Shown here: positions 1-7,606 of the stretch, in pieces
How positions within the stretch are numbered: the first letter of the stretch is position 1
Layout: every line of letters begins with the position of its first letter
From: Marinobacter salexigens
Lineage (GTDB): Bacteria; Pseudomonadota; Gammaproteobacteria; Pseudomonadales; Oleiphilaceae
Direction of reading: 5' to 3'
DNA: 64,000 bases
NCBI RefSeq assembly: GCF_018860765.1
Contig: NZ_JAHKPV010000007.1
Location: forward strand, 1 to 64,000
Translations under genes and position numbers: made by a program
The notes under the pieces: model-generated
The model's input: the letters and a program-made list of their open reading frames with translations, nothing else
What the model was told of the DNA's origin: nothing
Databases searched by the model: none

Positions 1-98
1 ACTAGGCTGACAGAGGGGGGAAGGCTCCCATAAGGACATAATCGGAACTCTACCTAACAGTAAAACCAAGTACCCACTCGGTTATCAGACAGCAAGCC

Positions 99-424
99 AT
101 GGATGGACCCATCGTGCAACAAGTCTTCCCCCTGTACAGACCAGAGGCAGCCCAAGCAAAGCAATCCAGCCACCTAGGTCAGGCATTGATTCATCAGCCC
201 GGAAGATATGCATTCATTGGTCTATCCGCACTGTTATTAATTCTTCTAGCATTAGCGTTTCTTCTCCTTGGCTTCCATACCCGCAAAGCCACCGCTCCCG
301 GATTGCTTGTTCCAAATCAGGGCGTACTCAGAATACTGGCTCCTGCACAGGGGCAGGTTCTGAAAAGCGGAAAATCTATGAGTGGATTCTCGAACCTGTC
401 TTCTCAATGACAGGAAAAATATAG
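99..424 (+). pseudogene. Remnant of HlyD-family type I secretion adaptor (internal deletion)
   Basis: An open frame from 99 to 410 encodes the cytoplasmic N-terminus, one transmembrane helix (about residues 38-58) and the beginning of the periplasmic part (GLLVPNQGVLRI, then APAQGQVL), as in membrane-fusion proteins of colicin V-type exporters. At about 360 the family sequence stops. In the next frame, positions 362-424 read EKRKIYEWILEPVF and end at a TAG, which resembles the extreme C-terminus of the same family (YEWLLEPLY-type endings). I infer that the central few hundred residues were lost in one deletion that also shifted the frame. The family is seen from sequence features; the C-terminal match is from memory of the family. 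The protein cannot work as an adaptor because the coiled-coil hairpin and lipoyl domains are missing. Confidence 0.6.
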
Positions 425-449
425 GGCGGTCAAGTAAAGGAAAAGCAGC

Positions 450-659
450 ATGAGAGTGACCAGTAGAGAACAAGATGTCTTTAAACTTCGTATCCAGGGA
501 AAAACAAACAAGCAGATCGCAGCACAGCTAAACATCAGCGAAATTACCGTCAGAGATCACGTATCCTCCTTATTGCGAAAAAGAAATGTTTTCTCTCGCA
601 TGGAGCTAATCGCCGCCTATCATGCCGAGCTTGAAAAAACATCCCCCCTAGACATTTAG
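450..659 (+). CDS. Stand-alone LuxR/GerE-type helix-turn-helix protein
   Basis: A 69-residue protein that is almost entirely a LuxR-type DNA-binding domain: the TSREQDVFKL opening, the GKTNKQIAAQLNISEITVRDH recognition helix region, and the closing LLRKRNVFSRMELIA helix are all present. A purine-rich AGGA lies about 8 bases before the ATG. LuxR and NarL family regulators normally carry a 100-150 residue sensor or receiver domain in front; none is encoded here. It could be a genuine single-domain regulator or the surviving C-terminal piece of a larger one. It lies between the two exporter remnants, so it may be part of the decayed locus. Its target genes cannot be read from the sequence. Confidence 0.6.
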   Translation: MRVTSREQDVFKLRIQGKTNKQIAAQLNISEITVRDHVSSLLRKRNVFSRMELIAAYHAELEKTSPLDI

Positions 660-766
660 GACTTCCGACTAAAAAAATTAACGTGAAAATCATAAAACAT
701 AGACTAGATCTTAAATTCAACAATTCATACTTATAAAACCAAAATTTTATTAAATTGCACATAACA

Positions 767-1081
767 ATGAACAGAAACAAAGAGAAAAACCTGTTTTCAA
801 AAATGCGAGAAATAGCCTCAAAAGACATTGTCATCTTGTCAGCCCTAGCAATAGGCTCACTATTTCAATTTTCTATTTCAATAAATCAGATTTCGTCGGC
901 TAACTATGAACTCGGATTCTTAAATCTTGGAATTGCCATGATACTTCTTGGAGGAACAAACAAACCCAAGACCTTTAACAGAAAGGCCAGCTTATTATGG
1001 GATGAAGATACCGAACACAATTACCACATTGAATACATAGGATTACTACTTATAACGTTAGCCGCATTGTCGGCCTTATAG
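767..1081 (+). CDS. Small hypothetical membrane protein
   Basis: A 104-residue protein starting at ATG 767 (an in-frame TTG at 755 has no support). Two hydrophobic stretches are visible: about residues 24-40 (IVILSALAIGSLFQFSI) and a C-terminal one ending at the last residue (IGLLLITLAALSAL). A third weaker one lies near residues 50-62. Codon usage is AT-rich, unlike the housekeeping genes from 2179 onward, and no good ribosome site is seen. I do not recognise a family. Because it lies between decayed parts of a bacteriocin-type exporter, an immunity-like role is possible, but that is inference from position only. Confidence 0.4.
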   Translation: MNRNKEKNLFSKMREIASKDIVILSALAIGSLFQFSISINQISSANYELGFLNLGIAMILLGGTNKPKTFNRKASLLWDEDTEHNYHIEYIGLLLITLAALSAL

Positions 1082-1114
1082 AACGCATAACCCACTCTAA
1101 AAAGGACAATCAAA

Positions 1115-1330
1115 ATGAAAGAGGACGTAGGTTTCGTTAACAGATTTAGAAAGTCTCACCGGCAGCTTAGTGCCTGCTGCAAAATTTACCTTGAGATGAA
1201 TGCAAGAATTGCACTAAGAAGTTTCTCTGGGCATCCCTCCAACCAGACCACGAAAGGCTGCTTAACCCTCTACTCAAAAGAGCGGACAAATATAATAAGG
1301 GGAGAGTTACAGGGAGGAATTACAGGTTAA
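1115..1330 (+). CDS. Small hypothetical protein (71 aa)
   Basis: The ORF has a good ribosome-binding site (AAAGGA at 1101-1106, 8 bases before the ATG). The product is basic and cysteine-containing, with no transmembrane helix or signal peptide, and its last residues are GELQGGITG. I recognise no family. It could be a real small gene of the accessory locus, the tail of a lost gene, or chance. From 1331 to 1471 I see only AT-rich sequence without a further gene. Confidence 0.3.
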   Translation: MKEDVGFVNRFRKSHRQLSACCKIYLEMNARIALRSFSGHPSNQTTKGCLTLYSKERTNIIRGELQGGITG

Positions 1331-1471
1331 GTTGTCACCCAATTTGAAAAGGATACCCCCTACATCTGTAGGATTGCCACTTGAAACTTCTATCTTAGAA
1401 TATCTCGCTTAATATTCAACAGAATCAGCCAACAAAGATCAAAAAATCATATCTTTAAATATCTTACATCA

Positions 1472-1888
1472 ATGAAAAAAATACTGGAATCAAAATTAAC
1501 GATCGTTTCTGGGTGGGGCTCTGGGCTGGCCATAATTTTTTGCTTTTTAAACAAAAATATTGGACTACCTCCAAATAAAATTGAATATCTAGACATCGCA
1601 ATGTCAACATCCACCTTGGTTTTCATTATATGCATTACAAATGCAGTTATTAAAGGATTATCTCTGACAAAAGATGCAAAAAAAATGGAAAACCAAAGAC
1701 CAGAAAATACAAATCCATGGTTTATTATCCCATGCTTAGGATTACTGCTACTAGGAATAGTATTTATAGAATTCGTTAGAGCAAATTATGGCGACACCAA
1801 AACAGCTTTCATTATAGGCACAGAATTACTTTCTATAGGTATATGCACGCTCTATTTTGGAATCAACAACCTAATAAGAACGAAATAG
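1472..1888 (+). CDS. Hypothetical four-helix membrane protein
   Basis: A 138-residue protein with four predicted transmembrane stretches: about residues 9-27, 39-60, 76-98 and 108-130. The loops are short; that between helices 2 and 3 is lysine-rich (SLTKDAKKMENQRP). Base composition is markedly AT-rich compared with the core genes of this window. No ribosome site is obvious before ATG 1472. No family recognised. Like the ORF at 767-1081 it lies between fragments of a type I exporter and has the size and topology of some bacteriocin immunity proteins, but no sequence motif supports that role. Confidence 0.5.
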   Translation: MKKILESKLTIVSGWGSGLAIIFCFLNKNIGLPPNKIEYLDIAMSTSTLVFIICITNAVIKGLSLTKDAKKMENQRPENTNPWFIIPCLGLLLLGIVFIEFVRANYGDTKTAFIIGTELLSIGICTLYFGINNLIRTK

Positions 1889-1908
1889 AATGAAAAACCC
1901 ACCATTAG

Positions 1909-2159
1909 CGAGCTCTGGACCACATATTTCTGCTCGCTCTGGCCCTCGAACGGATGCTCCTTTTGTATGTTAGGGAGGAGGTGACCGTACTGGGCAACAC
2001 TCTGACACTGGGAATGTTATTGGTATTTGAAGGAGATATGCGCATCGGAGACATATCAATTCGGCAGCTAGGACAGTCGCTATGGCTCACCGAATTATCC
2101 AGTTGAATAAAGGTTCAGTCATCGAAGATGTTCGACTGGATACCTACGAAATTGCATAA
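1909..2159 (+). pseudogene. Remnant of peptidase-type (colicin V-like) ABC exporter
   Basis: Three collinear fragments of a bacteriocin-type ABC transporter remain. The frame open from 1909 gives LERMLLLYVREEVTVLGNTL and then TLGMLLVF, matching the end of the transmembrane domain (family form LENVLVIYLAARLALDN...LTVGMIFAF). It jumps directly to EGDMRIGDISIRQLGQS, the early strand of the nucleotide-binding domain, and stops at 2103-2105. In another frame, from 2081, AHRIIQLNKGSVIEDVRLD resembles the end of the nucleotide-binding domain (H-loop histidine followed by the last strands), ending at TAA 2157-2159. Walker A, signature and Walker B regions are deleted. The fragments and their order are seen; family assignment is from known motifs. 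Pairs with the HlyD remnant at 99-424. Confidence 0.6.
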
Positions 2160-2178
2160 CAATAGTAAGGACACTTTG

Positions 2179-4914
2179 ATGATTCGTCATATCACGTTGA
2201 TGTTATTCCTCTCGCTTTCTGCCTTCTATGGGCATGGAACAGAAACAAAGCTCCCTGTACCAATAAAAACTATGGAAGGCATATCAGAATACCGCCTGGA
2301 CAACGGTTTAAACATCCTCCTTGCCCCAGACGCTTCCGCTGAGACAATTCACGTTGATCTGGTTTATCGAACAGGTAGTCTGGAAGACCCTGCGGCCAAG
2401 AGCGGGACGGCACATTTTCTTGAACACATGATGTTCAAGGGAACAAAACAGAGAACCGGCGAACAGCTTGTATCTGGCCTGCGCAAGCGGGGCATTCACT
2501 TCAATGCCAACACGAGCTTTGATCGCACCCGTTACTCGGCCGCTTTCGAATCGGACATGAATAGCCTGAATTACCTGCTGGCACTGGAAGCGGAGCGCAT
2601 GACCAGCCTGCATTTTTCTCCTGAAGATATGAGCAACGAGCTTGAGGTGATCCATCAGGAAATAACACGGGCAAAAGACCAGCCTCTGGGCGCACTGGGA
2701 GAAAGTATGCTCGCCAGAGCATGGGGAGAGAAAGCCTATGGCCGTCCCGTTCTCGGAACTCTCGACGAACTCAGTACTATCACTCCTGAAGTCCTGCACC
2801 GGTTTTATGAACACTATTATCACCCGGATAACGCTACCCTTGTACTGACGGGCGGCTTCGATCCGCAACAAGCGTTAGAGGCTATTTCTTTATATTTCTC
2901 CGATATCACCCTCTCTCGACAGGTAAAGCCTGAACCGTCACCAACGATGCCAGAGCGCGGGGATGGGACTACCAAGGTACATCAGGGCAACGTCAACGTT
3001 CTTGCACTGGGCTACGGAATACCCGCGGCTGATGACGATAGCAACACGGCACTGGCTGTATTGGCGGATATATTTGCAGGGGAGCCCCACGGCCGACTCT
3101 ATCAAGCGTTAGTGGTTCCGGGGAAAGTTCAGGCAGTGTTTGCCCTGCAACAAGCTTTCCAACAGAGGGGGCAGTACCTGTTCGGTGCCATCCTGACAGA
3201 AGGCAGCTCTCATCAAGAAGTGCAACAGGCACTGACAGAACAATTCAAAGCACTACGCTTAGATCCGGTATCCGCCGATGAACTGGAAAGAGCGAAGACA
3301 GCAATGCGCTTTCTGAAACCAAGAATCATGGACGACCCCGCCGCCTTATCCAATTTACTGTCCGAGTCTGTAGCCACGGGAGACTGGCAACTGCAATTAC
3401 GTCGTTTTGATGACATAGAATCGCTGGACCTGCAGCAAGTGCGCAAACACAGTGAAGCTCTTTTTTCCAGCGAGAGGCCCGTCATAGGGTACTTGATTGC
3501 CGGAAGCGATGATGCACACCAGCCTACTCGCCAGCAAACCCGAGAGCAGGCAAATGTGTCACCTGACGCCATCAGGCAAGCTTCGCCCGCAACGCCTGAA
3601 AAAATGCCCGACGTAGCCAGGTTCAACACCCGAATAATGGAGATCGAAAACAGTATTAAACGGAGCACGCTTAAAAACGGCATGAAAGTCGCCCTGCGCC
3701 CCTTGCCTGGAGCACCGGGGGGCGTGCAGGGCCGGCTGAACCTGCGTTTTGGCGACCTGAAGAGCCTTCACAATAAACGCGCTGTCTCTGATATGGCTGG
3801 AACCCTGCTTATACGCGGCACCCACACACTAAGCTATCAAGAGGTAGTGGATCGAGCGAACCAGCTCGGGACGGGCTTTTCCATGGTTCCGCACGGTAAC
3901 ATGCTGACAATCAAGTTCGAGAGCCCTCCAGATAGCCTTCCGGAACTACTGGCGTTGATTGCCGACGTGCTGCAACACCCAGCGTTTCCCCAACAGGAGT
4001 TTGACTTACTCAAACGCCAACGCCTGCAAGCTCTCCGGATTCCCCCGGACACTCCAGCCCGCATTGCTTCTCTTGAAATGCATCGACAGGTCAACACCTA
4101 TGCTGCAGGTGACATCCGTCGCTATACAGAACCTCAGGAAATGCGAGCGATGATTGAGAATGTTACGCGGGAAGACGTATTAGACTTTCACCAGTCTTTT
4201 TATGGAGCCCAGCATGGGGAGCTTGCCATCAGCGGAGATTTTGATCTGGAAAAGACCAGGGCAAGGCTGGAGTCACTTTTCGGCAGCTGGGTAAGCAAAA
4301 CGCCTTATCAGCGGGCCATCGCCTCACACGAGGAACGGAAACCCGTGCTCCGTGCGGTGAGCACCAATACAACCGGGGGCTACTACATCGGACGACTGTA
4401 TTTTCCCGCCAATGGTAATTCAGAAGATGCAGCTGCCCTCTTTGTTGCAGAACACATTCTGGGACGACACCCCATAGCCTCGCGGTTGGGCAAACGACTA
4501 CGCGAACACGAAAATCTGACATACAACCTTCATTCCTCCCTGCGGCTCCCAACAACTGGAAACGCTGCAAGAATCAGTATTGAAGGTGATTTTCCAGCAG
4601 GGAAAGGCAAGTTGTTCGTAGACATCATAAAAGAAGAAATCGCCCGGCTGGCAGAGTCGGGAATCTCCCAAGACGAGCTGGACATGGCCAAAAGAACAAT
4701 CCTTAACCAACGAAGCCAATACCTGAAAGTGAATAAAAACATCCAGAACATACTGACTGGACAGCTACGGGAAGATATTACGCTGGCTTTCTGGATCGAA
4801 CGCAACAATGCTTTTACCTCACTGACTGTTGACGATGTCAATTCCGTCGCGCGTCGCTACTTGATCGCAGAAAATATGATTGAGGTTATCGTAGGCCCGA
4901 ACGAAACGAAATAA
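2179..4914 (+). CDS. M16 family zinc metalloprotease (pitrilysin-like), periplasmic
   Basis: A 911-residue M16 peptidase. The inverted zinc motif HFLEH is at about residues 79-83 with a downstream helix containing the third ligand (NELEVIHQEI). The protein has two M16 halves: an active N-terminal half (about 45-470) and an inactive C-terminal half (about 500-905, with an RLREHENLTYNL segment typical of these proteins). The start is placed at ATG 2179 because TAAGGA at 2166-2171 precedes it and the residues from there form a signal peptide (MIRHITLMLFLSLSAFYGHG); the longer ORF from 2128 runs through the decayed exporter gene. It is expected to degrade peptides in the periplasm. It stands alone, followed by a hairpin at 4979-5017. 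Confidence 0.9.
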   Translation: MIRHITLMLFLSLSAFYGHGTETKLPVPIKTMEGISEYRLDNGLNILLAPDASAETIHVDLVYRTGSLEDPAAKSGTAHFLEHMMFKGTKQRTGEQLVSGLRKRGIHFNANTSFDRTRYSAAFESDMNSLNYLLALEAERMTSLHFSPEDMSNELEVIHQEITRAKDQPLGALGESMLARAWGEKAYGRPVLGTLDELSTITPEVLHRFYEHYYHPDNATLVLTGGFDPQQALEAISLYFSDITLSRQVKPEPSPTMPERGDGTTKVHQGNVNVLALGYGIPAADDDSNTALAVLADIFAGEPHGRLYQALVVPGKVQAVFALQQAFQQRGQYLFGAILTEGSSHQEVQQALTEQFKALRLDPVSADELERAKTAMRFLKPRIMDDPAALSNLLSESVATGDWQLQLRRFDDIESLDLQQVRKHSEALFSSERPVIGYLIAGSDDAHQPTRQQTREQANVSPDAIRQASPATPEKMPDVARFNTRIMEIENSIKRSTLKNGMKVALRPLPGAPGGVQGRLNLRFGDLKSLHNKRAVSDMAGTLLIRGTHTLSYQEVVDRANQLGTGFSMVPHGNMLTIKFESPPDSLPELLALIADVLQHPAFPQQEFDLLKRQRLQALRIPPDTPARIASLEMHRQVNTYAAGDIRRYTEPQEMRAMIENVTREDVLDFHQSFYGAQHGELAISGDFDLEKTRARLESLFGSWVSKTPYQRAIASHEERKPVLRAVSTNTTGGYYIGRLYFPANGNSEDAAALFVAEHILGRHPIASRLGKRLREHENLTYNLHSSLRLPTTGNAARISIEGDFPAGKGKLFVDIIKEEIARLAESGISQDELDMAKRTILNQRSQYLKVNKNIQNILTGQLREDITLAFWIERNNAFTSLTVDDVNSVARRYLIAENMIEVIVGPNETK

Positions 4915-4978
4915 CTCAGCAGTGATCATCCTCGAACGCCTGTACTTAGCCCCCTCCCCTACAAAGCAAATATAGAGC

Positions 4979-5017
4979 TACTACACCCGCCAGACTTAGC
5001 CTCTGGCGGGTGTAGTA
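4979..5017. terminator. Strong hairpin downstream of the M16 protease gene
   Basis: A perfect 16-bp inverted repeat with a 7-base loop: the arms 4979-4994 and 5002-5017 pair completely, with core CACCCGCCAGA against TCTGGCGGGTG. It lies 65 bases after the protease stop. No T-run follows on the plus strand, so it may end transcription weakly or protect the 3' end of the mRNA. It also separates the protease from the suf promoter just downstream. Confidence 0.6.
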
Positions 5018-5044
5018 CGCTATAATTTGTGTTCCCGCAATTTA

Positions 5045-5077
5045 ATACCTGACTAATTTAGTATGGTATTGTACAAT
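5045..5077 (+). promoter_or_regulatory. IscR type-1 operator and promoter of the suf operon
   Basis: Positions 5045-5069 match the 25-bp IscR type-1 consensus (ATASYYGACTRWWW, then YAGTCRRSTAT) at 23 of 25 positions; the two mismatches are in the second half (AGTAT instead of AGTCR). A plausible sigma-70 promoter overlaps it: CTGACT at 5049-5054 as -35, 17 bases, TACAAT at 5072-5077 as -10. The site would therefore block RNA polymerase when [2Fe-2S]-IscR is bound, releasing suf when clusters are scarce. No iscR gene is in the window, so the regulator must be encoded elsewhere. The match is seen; the regulatory logic is known for IscR and inferred here. Confidence 0.75.
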
Positions 5078-5177
5078 TACGAACCAGAAGCAGACAGATC
5101 AGGCCCCGCAACCCACTTCGGTTGCCGGCAAACCAAAGGGTCTTAGAGCCCGCGAGAGAGAATACGGAGCGACGATC

Positions 5178-6626
5178 ATGACGACCGCCAACAAAGAGGT
5201 GAACGAACTGATCAAACGGGAATACGAACATGGTTTCGTAACAGATATCGAAGTCGATACCTTCGAACCCGGTTTGAGTGAAGACGTTATCACCCGCCTT
5301 TCTGAGATCAAGAAAGAGCCGCAGTTCATGCTGGAGTGGCGCCTCAAGGCCTATCGTCGCTGGCTTGAAATGGAAGAACCCGATTGGGCTCATCTGGGCT
5401 ATGACAGAATCGATTACAACTCAGTTTCCTACTACTCGGCCCCGAAGCGCAAAGAAGACATGCCCCAGAGCCTTGATGAAGTAGATCCCGAGCTGCTGAA
5501 AACCTATGAAAAACTGGGTATCCCTCTGCACGAACACGCAAAACTTGCTGGCGTAGCCGTAGATGCCGTTTTCGACTCAGTATCGGTCGCCACTACGTTC
5601 AAAGAGCCGCTGGCAAAAGCAGGTGTTATCTTCTGCTCTATCTCGGAAGCCGTGCGCGACTATCCGGAGCTGGTGCAAAAATATCTCGGCACTGTTGTCC
5701 CCCATACAGACAACTTTTTTGCTGGCCTTAACGCTGCGGTCTTCTCGGACGGAACCTTTGTATATGTTCCCAAGGGCGTTCGCTGCCCCATGGAGCTGTC
5801 CACCTACTTCCGCATCAACGCCGCAAACACCGGCCAGTTCGAGCGTACACTGATCATTGCCGATGAAGGCAGTTACGTAAGCTATCTGGAAGGCTGTACC
5901 GCCCCCATGCGCGATGAAAACCAATTACACGCAGCGGTGGTTGAGTTGGTCGCTCTAGACAATGCCGAGATCAAATATTCCACGGTACAGAACTGGTACC
6001 CGGGCGACGAGAACGGCAAAGGCGGCATCTACAACTTTGTAACCAAGCGCGCCGCCTGTATCGGCAAGAACTCCAAGGTTTCCTGGACTCAGGTAGAAAC
6101 CGGCTCGGCCATCACTTGGAAGTATCCCAGCTGCATCCTGCGCGGTGAAGGCAGCGTTGGCGAGTTCTATTCCGTAGCACTTACCCACAACCACCAACAG
6201 GCCGACACCGGCACCAAGATGATTCATCTGGGTAAGAACACTACCAGCACCATCATCTCCAAGGGTATTTCAGCCGGCAAAAGCTCTAACGTTTATCGCG
6301 GTTTGGTCAAATTTGGCCCCCGGGCAGAAGGCGCGCGCAACTTTACCGAATGTGATTCGCTGCTGATCGGAGATCAGTGCGGAGCGCACACCTTCCCGTA
6401 CATTGAGAGCTTGAACAAATCCGCCATCGTTGAACACGAGGCCACCACGTCGAAAGTGAGCGACGAGCAGATGTTCCTTTGCCGCCAGCGCGGTATTGAT
6501 ATGGAACGGGCCGTTTCGATGATTGTGAACGGTTTCTGTAAAGACGTTTTCAAGGAACTTCCCATGGAGTTTGCGGTTGAAGCCGGCAAGCTTCTGGAAG
6601 TAAGCCTTGAAGGTTCCGTTGGTTAA
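5178..6626 (+). CDS. sufB: Fe-S cluster assembly scaffold SufB
   Basis: SufB forms the SufBCD scaffold on which Fe-S clusters are built from SufS-derived sulfur. The 482-residue length fits the family (about 470-495). Recognisable blocks are the N-terminal [11 protein letters not shown], the [19 protein letters not shown] strand, and the C-terminal beta-helix with [10 protein letters not shown] (cysteine near residue 434) and the closing [24 protein letters not shown] lies 9 bases before the ATG. It is the first gene of the operon, about 100 bases after the IscR-type promoter. Unlike many suf operons no Rrf2-type regulator gene precedes it. A structured repeat lies between this gene and sufC. 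Confidence 0.97.
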   Translation: MTTANKEVNELIKREYEHGFVTDIEVDTFEPGLSEDVITRLSEIKKEPQFMLEWRLKAYRRWLEMEEPDWAHLGYDRIDYNSVSYYSAPKRKEDMPQSLDEVDPELLKTYEKLGIPLHEHAKLAGVAVDAVFDSVSVATTFKEPLAKAGVIFCSISEAVRDYPELVQKYLGTVVPHTDNFFAGLNAAVFSDGTFVYVPKGVRCPMELSTYFRINAANTGQFERTLIIADEGSYVSYLEGCTAPMRDENQLHAAVVELVALDNAEIKYSTVQNWYPGDENGKGGIYNFVTKRAACIGKNSKVSWTQVETGSAITWKYPSCILRGEGSVGEFYSVALTHNHQQADTGTKMIHLGKNTTSTIISKGISAGKSSNVYRGLVKFGPRAEGARNFTECDSLLIGDQCGAHTFPYIESLNKSAIVEHEATTSKVSDEQMFLCRQRGIDMERAVSMIVNGFCKDVFKELPMEFAVEAGKLLEVSLEGSVG

Positions 6627-6660
6627 CAGGGCAGCAAACACAAACGTATCGCGGAAGCAG

Positions 6661-6754
6661 TCGGGTAGGCCCTTCCGGGATCGTCAAAATCAGGGATGAT
6701 TTTGACGAGCGTACATGGACGTATTCACAGCGCATCCCGGAAGGGCCTACCCGA
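6661..6754. repeat. 94-bp structured intergenic inverted repeat between sufB and sufC
   Basis: The outer arms are a perfect 21-bp inverted repeat (6661-6681 and 6734-6754; core GGGTAGGCCCTTCCGGGAT). Inside, 6682-6692 and 6697-6707 form a second perfect 11-bp hairpin (CGTCAAAATCA) with a 4-base loop, followed by a third short element around TACATGGACGTA at 6712-6722. As RNA it would fold into a long stem topped by two small hairpins. It has the look of a dispersed REP/MITE-like intergenic element. Being inside the operon it could change the ratio of SufB to the downstream proteins by blocking or protecting mRNA. The structure is seen; function is inferred. Confidence 0.8.
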
Positions 6755-6820
6755 TGGCTGACTCTCCCCAAGTCTGGGGCGGGCACAAAATTTCGTCGGT
6801 TAATAGAGAGAAGCAAACAA

Positions 6821-7594
6821 ATGCTGAGCATCAAAAACCTGCACGCATCCGTTGAGGGCAAAGAAATCCTCAAGGGCATCAACTTGGAAATCAAGGCTGG
6901 GGAAGTACATGCCATTATGGGCCCGAATGGTTCGGGCAAAAGTACTCTGTCTCAGGTGCTTGCCGGTAACGACGCATTTGAAGTTACTTCAGGCAGCGTC
7001 ACCATGAATGGTGAAAACCTGCTTGAAAAAGAGACCGAAGAGCGGGCACGGGATGGCGTGTTTCTGGCCTTTCAGTACCCCGTCGAGATTCCCGGCGTTA
7101 GCAACCTGCAGTTCATGCGCACTTCGGTAAACGCCATGCGTCACCACAGGGGCGAATCAGAAATGAACGCCGCTGAATTTATGAAGCTTGCCCGAGAAGT
7201 ATCCAAGCAAGTGGATCTCGACCCTGCGTTCCTCAAGCGCGGTGTAAACGAAGGTTTCTCCGGTGGCGAGAAAAAGCGTAACGAAATCATGCAAGCTCTC
7301 ATGCTACAGCCGAAGCTGGCCATTCTGGACGAAACCGACTCAGGTCTGGACATCGACGCCCTCAAGGTTGTTTCTGACGGCGTTAACGCCCTGCGGGCTG
7401 AAGACCGTGCCATTTTGATGGTAACTCACTACCAGCGCCTGCTTGATCATATTGTTCCAGACTTTGTTCACGTTCTAGCCGACGGCAAGATTGTGAAATC
7501 CGGTGGCCGTGAGCTGGCTCTGGAACTGGAAGATCGCGGTTACGCTTGGCTTGGCATCAAGGACGATGAAACTGCAGCCAACTCAGCCAATTAA
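6821..7594 (+). CDS. sufC: Fe-S cluster assembly ATPase SufC
   Basis: ABC-type ATPase of the SufBCD complex; ATP binding by SufC reshapes SufB-SufD during cluster assembly. The 257 residues show Walker A GPNGSGKST (about 34-42), the signature FSGGEKKRNE (about 145-154), Walker B LAILDETDSGLD (about 165-176), and the H-loop histidine in ILMVTHYQRLL. The D-T-D-S sequence after Walker B is the SufC form. An AGAGAGAAG ribosome site precedes the ATG. It lies 194 bases after sufB, the largest gap in the operon, filled mostly by the inverted repeat; sufD follows after 12 bases. Confidence 0.97.
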   Translation: MLSIKNLHASVEGKEILKGINLEIKAGEVHAIMGPNGSGKSTLSQVLAGNDAFEVTSGSVTMNGENLLEKETEERARDGVFLAFQYPVEIPGVSNLQFMRTSVNAMRHHRGESEMNAAEFMKLAREVSKQVDLDPAFLKRGVNEGFSGGEKKRNEIMQALMLQPKLAILDETDSGLDIDALKVVSDGVNALRAEDRAILMVTHYQRLLDHIVPDFVHVLADGKIVKSGGRELALELEDRGYAWLGIKDDETAANSAN

Positions 7595-7606
7595 GGAGAC
7601 CGCGGA

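Noticed and set aside
2308-2871. Long minus-strand ORF (187 aa) inside the M16 gene
   Set aside because: Shadow of a strongly supported gene; the translation shows no domain.
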